The translations under genes and the position numbers were made by a program. From NCBI GenBank assembly GCA_021307315.1, contig JAJSPD010000048.1, positions 248,001 through 312,000 on the forward strand: a stretch of 64,000 nt of DNA. Direction: 5' to 3'. This document shows, one piece after another, positions 55,924-64,000 of this stretch (the stretch's first letter is position 1; the number at the start of each line of letters is the position of its first letter). The DNA is from Bisporella sp. PMI_857. Lineage: Eukaryota; Ascomycota; Leotiomycetes; Helotiales; Helotiaceae. The notes beneath the pieces are model-generated. The model did not search any database and was not told where the DNA came from. It worked only from the letters and a program-made list of their open reading frames with translations.

Positions 55924-56431
55924 ATAGTCCGAGTAGTCCGAGTAGTCCGCGACCGATAGAGTAAGCAGCTGACATCTGAATGGATCATCTCTCTTGCTCG
56001 GGAAAGAGCTCTAAAATTCCGATCAGTCCTTCGAGAAGCGAGTATTGGCACTTTGGAAGAGACATGATACCGACGCCGATGTTGAATTGGATGAAGAAGT
56101 TACAATGTTAATAATGCTAACTGGCTGGCTAGAGGATGTTTGTGGTGCCTTACACTTTGTGCAATTGGCTGCTGCTATCATGACTGGTTAAGCACAGTCG
56201 GTGGTGTTGACACATATGACAGAAGAGTATTGGATATAGAAAATGAGGACGATACATGTTCGGAGACAGAATCCTAATGACAACCCGAACATGAGAAGTT
56301 GTCCTTACATGTCACAGCGGCGGGAGAAACTGCGTGGCGACGAGAACGAAAAAGCCTCAAGTGCAACTGACGCTACCTTATTCTATGGACGTACATTCGT
56401 AATTTATTGCAGATCTTTGATATCTTGCGCC
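55924..56431. other. Intergenic; 9-bp tandem repeat at its edge
   Basis: A 9-bp tandem repeat (agtccgagt, two and a half copies, 55926-55949) touches the HET start; read on the minus strand it encodes repeated Asp-Tyr-Ser. Otherwise about 500 bp without a gene. Confidence 0.5.
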
Positions 56432-58250
56432 TTAGAGTAAAGACAATGTGCTGTCATTATTCAGCTTCCCGCTGACTCCCAGAGACACCTCATCACCGAC
56501 TACGGCTGGACCTCTGACAGCAATCTATACAACATTAGCGCTCCTTCAATACATATATATATTTGGATTGCCACGTGCTTACCTCTCCTGCAGATATTGT
56601 ATCTGTGGTCTTGTACTCTTTTGTATCCTTGAAATAAATTTCAACACTGGTAACAGGGGCACCAAAATGCGAGTATTTATTTTTGCCATCATCCACTCTA
56701 TAATCGTAAATTCCCGTTTGAGTGATGGCACCAGCCACTTTCGGAGCCGTCAGAGCATATATAGTCCTCGCTCCAAGAAAAATGCGCAGATCGGACAATG
56801 TTTCTGCGCTCAGTGCAGGTGACTCAACCCCCAATTGCTCGGAGACATACACCAAACGCAAGTTCCCGGGTGTGGTACCAATGATCGGACGGAGAGAGTC
56901 ATAAAAGCGGGAAAAAATGGTCGCCACAGGCATAACACCTTGCTGAACCAAGGTGCGTGTTTGAGACCAGTGTAGGACACGCTGGAGAGTGGAGTTTATC
57001 TTCGCGAATGTCTCGGAGTGGGTTTTGGCGAGGATGGCGGATGAGGCTACGATAATGGTTGGTGCAATTCCTTGGGAGGCGAATACTAGATCTGGGCTGC
57101 GGCCAGCTACTGAGTTTAAAGCTACGGATGCGTTCGAATAGAGCGCAGCGAGCGTCAAGACAAGGGGATATATATTTGTCAATGAATCTGCGGGTAGGAA
57201 CAAATCGGAGTGATTTATTCTTTGATTAGTTGGAATCGAGGTGAGTTGACCGGCGATGCCAGCGATTAGATTCTCCTGGCTATACTTGATAAGCTCTCCA
57301 GAAGGCCAGAATGCGATTACCTTCTTTAATTCCTTGGGAGTGGTATCAATCGCTGGTAAATCGGTGCCTGAGGATGGATCCGCGTCTTGAGCAATGTCCT
57401 GCCAGGTCGAAACATTAACTGCACCGCCTGTGCCGCGAGGAACCTCATTCCAGTCGAGGTGTGAATTACCTTCATCCACAACCCATATAAGCTGTTGCAG
57501 GGCAGGATAACTCTTGGTAATAACATCGAAAGGGAAGGATCCGACAGCAGCCACAACCGTATCAGCCTTCGACTGCTTGAGAAGAGATACAAGTTTGTCA
57601 ATATGCTCGTCGTATGGCACTAATATGGGTGTAAGATCATAAAACGCGCAGGCGAATAAGCTGGTAAGAAACTCGACAGAGTTGGGAAGATAAATGGCCA
57701 CGTTCTGTCCGCCGTTCTGTTTGATATGTTGACCAATAAGGTTGATCTGTTTCGTTATTTCAGCTATGATATATTAGTGTATGCTTGAATCAAGCGTGCG
57801 AGAGGTAAAAAATGTACCAAGATTATGCTTGACCACATTCTCCGTTCCAAGTATTGTTGAGATTGTGCCAATATGACCAGTCTCCTTCCCCTCTCGGTCC
57901 ACTTCACCAGTAACCACTTTTCGCCAAATATCTCTTAAGTCTCCGTCACGACCACGGCTCCATTTTGAGGCGTCTGGATCCTTCACATTAAGCCCAGAGT
58001 AGAGAGGCATGCCGTGAGATGCGGAGTGTGATCTAAAAACCGATGATTCTCCTGGTTGCCGCACAGGTGCAGCTTGCGCTTGCCGAGCTAGTAGCATAGG
58101 ATGTACATCTGGGTCTCGGGTAGTAAAGACTTGATAGGCAAAGAGAGCAATGCATGATGCAGCTATAAGGGTTGTATAGATGTCCCACTGTCCTAATACT
58201 CCCGTTATCGTTTGGTCGAGCCTGAGCATGATATTGTCACCAGCCCCCAT
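56432..58250 (-). CDS. Membrane-anchored AMP-binding (ANL-superfamily) protein, degenerate
   Basis: Three exons (58250-57818, 57763-56583, 56524-56432) join in phase to 568 residues. A hydrophobic segment (TTLIAASCIALFAYQVF, about residues 25-41) should anchor it in a membrane. DPDVHPMLLARQAQAAPVRQ and NVAIYLPNSVEFLTSLFACA resemble the N-terminal lobe of acyl-CoA synthetases, and the last exon supplies GEIAVRGPAVVG, a normal ANL element. The ATP-gripping TSGTTGxPK loop is not present: its place holds VIAFWPSGELIKYSQ. The chain also stops before the TGD motif and the C-terminal lid with its catalytic Lys. It may therefore be a non-catalytic relative that binds lipid or a partner enzyme. The frame is intact, so it is probably expressed. 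I do not know a named family. Confidence 0.8.
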
Positions 58251-58734
58251 GATGGCGGATGCAAACCAAAACCTTCAGATGGTATTCAACAGTGTATTGT
58301 TGTAAGCCAAAGTGTATAATAGACTGTATCGTAAGGTGGTCGGAAAGAGTTAAGAGGTGCTTTGAGGTGGATGGGCGTTCACTGAAACCGGCTGTTATTG
58401 TGGGGGAGCTTCAGCCGGCGCTAAAATGACTGGGGTTGGAGAAGCCCTTGAATCAACCCCGTCGTCAAAACAAAAACCGTGAACGAGATCAACAACTAGA
58501 CAATCGATCTTCTCGCCAACGACCGCGATTTGCGCTGCCCCGCGACAATGCTAACCTAGGAATCTAATAAAACAGAGTACTTGCTCACGCACTGCCTGTA
58601 CCTTATCTGTGGCAAATCTAGCTACCAGAGTAAGATCTCCCTGCGACCTCTTTGCTGACATTCGTCCAGATCCCAAGCTGATATTGAATAGCCTGTTTGA
58701 GGAGAAAGTGAGCTCTTGCTCATAGACGCTCATT
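58251..58734. promoter_or_regulatory. Divergent promoter region, AMP-binding protein / Pom34
   Basis: About 480 bp between divergent start codons, without gene-like frames. It carries both leaders; no specific motif is claimed. Confidence 0.4.
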
Positions 58735-59569
58735 ATGGCTACCCAATTTTCCCGTCCGTCAACTCCTCTGAGTCAGGCAGCTACACCGTCAACACCAGTG
58801 GGAGGAGCTTGGAGACATCCCCAGATCGAGGAAATTTCGAGACGGCAGAATGCATCTAGCTTTACGGATAGGAACGTGAAGAATATTGGATACAATACCG
58901 CAGGCTTGATTGCGGTATGGGTCTTGGGGCGATTACTCTCATCTACGTACGATATTCATTTCAGCGTTTCTGCATTGGCTAATGGATCATCACAGCTTCC
59001 CAAGTTTGTTCCAAAGTGGGAGCGCGCTCGATCCATATGCTCTATATATCTACCATGGTGTCCAAATTATATTCGTCTACAATGTTATCATCGCATTCTC
59101 ACCTCTATTCCGGACCAAAGATGATCTATCAGATATACCGCTCACTCCTGCCCAAAGAAAGCTTCTAGGGCTTCCACCAACATCGAAACCACCTACGCCC
59201 GGCTCTCAATATAGCACACCGCCACGCTTTCCAAGGTCGTCAACACCTCTCAGCGGTTCGCCGGCAGGAAAGCCTGGCAGCTATAATAATTCGCCTCTAT
59301 CTGGAACGCCAAGACGAGAATCGTCATCGTTTGCTTCTGGAGCAATACCTTTTATACAGAAGGTAAATGGAGGGCTCAATGGATCAAGGAGGGCTTCCTA
59401 TGGATCTTCAAGTCCCCTCGGGGCTGCCAATTCGAGGGGAGTAAGTAATGTTCCAGAGACGCCCGCTACGCCAACTCCAGCCGTAGGAAAGGGAGCAACA
59501 GTCGGATTGTCTAATAAATGGCTGTATGATACTGGAAGGAGGAATTCAGGGTCTCGACTCTACACATAG
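58735..59569 (+). CDS. pom34: Nuclear pore membrane protein Pom34
   Basis: Membrane nucleoporin of the pore ring, partner of Pom152 and Ndc1 in yeast. Two exons (58735-58946 and 58996-59569) join in phase to 261 residues. The N-terminus is Ser/Thr/Pro-rich; then DRNVKNIGYNTAGLIAVWVL forms the first membrane helix and YIYHGVQIIFVYNVIIAFSP the second. The block DDLSDIPLTPAQRKLLGLPP, followed by PTPGSQYSTPPRFPRS, is the feature I associate with fungal Pom34. The rest is a Ser/Gly/Pro-rich disordered tail. The 49-nt intron (gtacg...tcacag, ggctaat branch) is the only one that preserves both frame and the first helix; an earlier acceptor at 58964 was rejected on phase. Confidence 0.88.
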
Positions 59570-59883
59570 GCCTGGAGTTTGGTTGTTATTAGACTAGTGT
59601 ACAAGCGTGGATACCCGTATGATGCCACATATCACAATAGAAGCATTGAAAAAACGTGACTGCTATTGAATCTGACTGTCCAGTTACACAGTGTGGTCTT
59701 CACCTCACAATCACTATAATACTCTAACATAGCGTAACTAGTTTCAGTCCATCCAAACTCTTGATCTTCTGCCCCACATCACGTGTAGTTGACAAGGCTG
59801 TGGCTGGAACCTCATCTTTGAACGGCTTGTACCAGCTAGTTCAATCCAGATTTTACAACAACAAATGACAGATACGGATCAGG
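59570..59883. other. Intergenic, 3' and 5' UTR
   Basis: About 310 bp between two genes on the plus strand. Contains one cacgtg-like word (near 59780) and no gene. Confidence 0.4.
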
Positions 59884-62800
59884 ATGGGAGCCTCTGATTC
59901 GAAGCTTGTCTTCAAGCAAGGGATTTTCAGGCTCTCCGAAGATAAAGTCATACCTGCTGATGATCCATACTGGGCTTCTGTAAATATTTCTAGTCTCATT
60001 GTATCGGCTTAATTACTTACTTCTCATAGTTCTGGGAGCTTCCCGAGTCTGCAGAAGATGTCTTCAGCCTCTTCTCCTCCGCTGATATTCGAAGAACGCG
60101 CGATAACGCATTGGAAAATCTGGAAACCTTGATACTTGCTATAACGAGTCGACTCTTTATCCTCCGGCATCATCCTTCTTTTCCTGATCTCGAGTTCGCC
60201 CCCGAGCGAGATGCGCTGAATTGTATAAGAGTCTTAACACGCATTTTACCGTTCATATACGAGGCAGATCAATTGCAGGCGTGGGAGGACAAATTCTTCT
60301 GGGGGGTTAGGAGAAAACGAACACGGTAGGATATTTGACTCACCTGAGTAGCGCGCCCGATCAATAAGCTTATGAACTATCAGGAAAGCAGCATTGGCTC
60401 GAGATGTCCTCTTTGACGAGTCACAGGAGGAACTCGCGAAACTCGAGGCCGCCGGGGAAGAATTTGAAGAAGTCAAACCACTAGCAGAAGAATTAATCGA
60501 TACCCTTATCGACATGTTATTTTTTGCCGATTTCACCTTACCCAAGTCAGCTAATAATAAAAGTAAGGTGTCCTATGCGATTTGGCAAACCGGGGTTGGA
60601 TGTAATACGGCTGTTGGAACGAGTAAGGAGTTTGAGAGCAACCGCACGGAGATATTACGCCTGCTTTTGACTATAACGAGTCGAAGCATGTATATGTCCG
60701 CCACTTTATTGCCTGTTCAAGGTGTCAAAGCAATTACATATATTGTGACATGTCCGGATAAGCAGGTGGTGCTATCGGTGTTGTGCTCTCTATTGAATAC
60801 GGTACACTGTCTATGCCAAAAGAGTGAGCTTCGAGCTAATATATTGTACAGACTTTAAAATACAACCCGGCAAGCTGGCGAGTGCCGTATAATGTTCAAG
60901 TCTTCAAAGACCCAAAGCAGATATTAGTGGCTTATTGTTTACAGGTAAGGACAACCTTCTTAATCGATATCATGGCTAATAAAGCTAGTTTTTGCTTGTA
61001 ATACTCCTCTATCCCATCCCAGAGTCCGACCCTGCTCATCTAAAGAAAAGTGAGTTTTTCTGCTATGCAGTAGCAGATTAATTCTGACGATAACAGATTA
61101 TTTCCGGCACTTTCTGGGTCGGTTACATCGTCCTCAAGACTTCCAATTTCTTGTGGATGGCATGACTAGAATTCTCAACCAGCCACTTCAAGCTACTACG
61201 TCATATATCCCAGGCAGTCAATCGAATGCAAAATGCTCCTCAGAGATGATTATGCTATTTTGGGAAATCACACAATGCAATAAGCGCTTCCGGTCTTTCA
61301 TCATAGATACAGATCGGTCACACGATTTCATCGTTCTCATTATTTTTTATGCATTAGAGTATAAGCTAGACCCTTCGAAGCAGGGTATCGTGCGAATGTG
61401 TGCTTTCTTATTACAGACGATGAGTGTCGAGTCAAATTTCGGAAAGAATCTCAATAAGAAATTCGAGGCTCAAGATACTCTCCCGCCTAGCATCCGTTTG
61501 CAATCATTCAATGGGACTTATGCTGATTTTCTAGTACATGTAAGTCTCATACCGAGCACATCCTTTGTGAATATAATTCTAACACCTATAGTCTATATAC
61601 AACATAATCTCGACCAGTCAAGGAAAGCTTACAGCCATCTACCCAGCACTATTAGCCGTCATTAATAACATTGCTGCACATCTCGAGAACCTTAGTGCTT
61701 CCGCCTCGGCCAAACTACTACAACTATTCTCCTCGATGTCATCCCCTAGCTTCTTGCTTGTCAATGATAGCAATCATGAGCTTCTTCGGTCTCTACTAGA
61801 GAGCATGAATGCGATCATCGAACATCAGTATATTAGTGAGTTTTGCTAACCCCTGTTTATGATAAGTTGATTTCCTCGAGCACAAGGCATGATCCACTCT
61901 GAGCTCTGCATGGAGCCTCACAGGGCGGGGCTAAGTAGTCTCTTCATACCAAAGCTGGTGTTCAGTCAAGAAACTAGCATGAACTTAGACCCTTCCCGGG
62001 TTTTCTACTTTCCGTTCAATGCTAATGCTCCGGAAGAGAATCCAAATTTTATCTATGCGATTGTACGAAATCAGAAGAGATTTGATGGTAGGAATTCTGC
62101 TTCTACCGCTTTTTGATTTATTTGACAGTCTATAGCTTTACGCTCTTTCACATTAGAAAGTGGGCAGGAGGAAATAGAGCGACGGAACAGACGGAGAAAA
62201 GAAAGGGGAGCTGAGCCTTCAGATCCACTCGCTAGTGACAGCCGAAGAGGCTCTGTGGACAGCCTTCGAAGTCCAACCACAACCCTCCAACGAGCACCAA
62301 CGTTAAGCAATGTCCCTGAGGACGGTACCTTCGCGATCGGGGATGACGAGGATGATGATACCGATGATGATCATCGGCCAACTCCCGCTGACTCGCATAC
62401 ACCATCTCGCGCATCTTCAGTCTCATCAAACGTAGATGATGCCGTCCCAACTCAGCTTCGCGGAATGTCAGAGAAGGCCAGAGGGAAGATGCCTGGTGAG
62501 CCTTCTATCTCCTTCATAATTACCTCTGACTAACGACATATAGTTGGCATGCCCACATTTTCCCGCCAAAACAGCGTGACCAGTCTAAGCAGCTACGCAG
62601 CACCTGGCTACTCATCTACCGGCGCCTTCGAGCCCACCGCCGAATGGATCGAATCCTGGCTGCCTGAGCTACCTCTACACACCATCCTCACGCTGCTTGA
62701 CCAACTCGCACCTGCGATGCCTCGTATCAACGTGCTTACTGACAGCCCGAACGCGAACATCATCAAGATCCTCAGCGAGGCACGCATCCGGGGTATCGAC

Positions 62801-63109
62801 CCGTCACCTATCCGCATCCAATACTTCGAGTGGTCGCCGCTCTCGTTGGGCTGGTACGAGTCCTTGCTCTGGGGTTTCATCTTCACAAGCGAGATGCAGG
62901 TCGCGAAAGGTACGGTTGGCGTGTGGAATGGGACAGGTATCAAGCTATTTCGCGTCGAGTCTGTCGCGGCACAAGGACCGACGCTGAGCTCGCCGCGGGG
63001 AGCGGTGGATGCTGTGGGGAGCAATATCGTGAGCCGGATTGGAAGCATCAACCTGCGAGGAGGGGACGCGCAAGGTGGCGGGACAACAGGGTTACGGAAC
63101 CCCGTCTGA
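59884..63109 (+). CDS. hid1: Hid1-family protein (high-temperature-induced dauer formation)
   Basis: Golgi-associated peripheral membrane protein; the animal family acts in dense-core granule and TGN trafficking. Ten exons join in phase to 925 residues: 59884-59979, 60030-60325, 60384-60801, 60852-60944, 60989-61049, 61097-61539, 61592-61835, 61887-62087, 62136-62495, 62544-63109. The start MGASDSKLVFKQGIF has a Gly2 that suits N-myristoylation, as in animal HID1. Recognised stretches: FWELPESAEDVFSLF, TLILAITSRLFILRHHPSF, FFWGVRRKR, and FLLVILLYPIPESDP. The long acidic/Ser-rich part at 62250-62500 is a disordered insertion. Exon 8 may start later, at 62036 (see finding), which would shorten the protein by about 50 residues. 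The gene is intact. Confidence 0.9.
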
Positions 63110-63604
63110 ACTGATTGGGAGCATCAGTTTTCAGGAGAAGGCATCGTCGATCTATAATTCCAGATTCAGCGCTGGCGTTCAAGGGTACAAGGATGATAGT
63201 GAAATGGGAATGACTAATCAGCCAATACTTGATTTTTGAGCGGCTTGGCGTGAAATCTGCAACTGTTTCAGGTTTTCTGTTTGTCTTCTATCCAATCATG
63301 CTTCAACATGAAATGTGGCTGTGCAAGGGTAATCTTTCCCTGAACAAGGGAAGATCGGTTTTCGGACAGGGTGGCTAATCCCCGGTCTTTCAACTGTGGC
63401 CCTGCATAAGCGCGGAAAGCCACAATATCGACGCCACACCTGTTTTATTTAAGGTTTGCTTTTCCTGTACAGGCGTTAGTGAAAAGGTAGCTGTGCGACA
63501 AATATTCTTTTTCTTCCCCCCAGCTCGTTAGCTTCCCCCAATTCTTGCTCGGATGTCTCGGTAGGAGCCTCAGTGAGATATCCATATATGTCATAAAAGT
63601 AGCA
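63110..63604. other. Intergenic, no gene seen
   Basis: About 500 bp between Hid1 and the epoxide hydrolase. Mainly leader and 3' UTR sequence; no motif recognised. Confidence 0.5.
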
Positions 63605-64000
63605 ATGGATCAAAGTATCGCTGCTCTTGGAACAGAGGATGTCAAATCATATCGCATTCATGTACGTTGTCCAGCGGTTTTCACCAGCCTCAATTTCATA
63701 AGATTCGGGGTCCGGGTTCCCAACGCGCGATAGAACTACGGAGACTTCTCCGGTCGCATCGCCTCACATACGTCAGTAATTCCAAAGACAGCGCTGACGA
63801 CGACAAGCATAGGTATCGTCCAAATACCTAGATCTCACAAAGAAAAAGCTAGAATTAACGCGTCTACCGCACGAGCTCGAGCTCTCGGAAGACAAGCAGT
63901 GGGAATACGGGACGCCGAAGGGGGTCGTAGAACCTTTGATCGATTACTGGCTGGAGCAGTACGACTGGCGCGAGAAGGAGGCGCGGTATAACGATGAGTT
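63605..64000 (+). CDS. Epoxide hydrolase, N-terminal part (continues past the window)
   Basis: Opens epoxides to diols; alpha/beta-hydrolase fold. Exon 1 (63605-63661, MDQSIAALGTEDVKSYRIHV) joins in phase to exon 2 (63813 onward), which encodes SSKYLDLTKKKLELTRLPHE and PLIDYWLEQYDWREKEARYN. This is the EHN domain that precedes the hydrolase core in microsomal-type epoxide hydrolases. The catalytic Asp/His/Glu are outside the window. The 150-nt intron is longer than most here. The gene lies downstream of Hid1 on the same strand with no sign of co-regulation. Confidence 0.85.

Noticed and set aside
58915..58964. Alternative Pom34 intron (donor 58915, acceptor 58964)
   Set aside because: Exon phases do not match; the 58947-58995 intron keeps frame and the first helix.
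1..64000. CRISPR arrays, bacterial operons or phage elements
   Set aside because: No regularly spaced direct repeats; spliced genes and fungal families throughout show eukaryotic nuclear DNA.

Overview
The window is nuclear DNA of a filamentous ascomycete. Genes are split by short GT-AG introns (about 50-120 nt, often with CTAAC/CTAAT branch sites), lie on both strands, are spaced by AT-rich intergenic DNA, and belong to fungal families: Pom34, Hid1, HET proteins, peroxisomal-type copper amine oxidase, BCS1-like ATPases, Atr1-like MFS pumps. The gene mix is compatible with Leotiomycetes, but that placement is inference. Several degenerate genes carry stop codons that C-to-T changes could have made, as repeat-induced point mutation (RIP) or old transition decay would leave. 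Family names come from recalled similarity and visible motifs; no search was run. Exon joins were deduced by hand and checked for phase.

Layout. 1-2504: no recognised gene. 2505-4345: cytochrome P450. 6175-8102: divergent pair of a periplasmic-binding-protein-like (NMT1/Ca3427-type) protein and the E2 enzyme Ubc7. 9.2-16.3 kb: accessory stretch with a MITE-like repeat abutting a broken BCS1-like AAA ATPase, a small secreted SnoaL-like protein, a TTGATTAG repeat tract, a broken MFS transporter and a disordered membrane protein. 16.3-19.4 kb: gene-poor. 19.4-25.7 kb: housekeeping block (mitochondrial DUF1279-like protein, nucleoside diphosphate kinase, glucosidase II alpha, small membrane protein). 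27.5-34.9 kb: a six-exon gene predicted to encode 2294 residues, joining a sacsin/NO VEIN-type GHKL ATPase, a NOV C-terminal domain, a Gly/Tyr/Pro/Asn-rich linker and a HET domain. 35-37 kb: second MITE copy and a PLC-like pseudogene. 40.5-43.7 kb: ankyrin-repeat protein with a helical N-terminal domain. 45.3-49.5 kb: copper amine oxidase and PQ-loop transporter. 52.1-55.9 kb: Atr1-like MFS pump and a decayed HET gene. 56.4-64 kb: degenerate acyl-CoA-synthetase-like protein, Pom34, Hid1 and the start of an epoxide hydrolase.

How they fit together. The housekeeping genes serve the ER and secretory pathway (glucosidase II, Ubc7, Hid1), the nuclear pore (Pom34), nucleotide balance (NDK) and the vacuole (PQ-loop). 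The accessory genes between 27 and 56 kb (ATPase-NOV-HET fusion, ankyrin protein with a possible HeLo-like head, dead HET gene) resemble a fungal allorecognition or innate-immune neighbourhood. The ATPase-NOV-HET fusion is the strongest candidate for an undescribed system: an Hsp90-fold ATPase module covalently joined to a cell-death-type effector.
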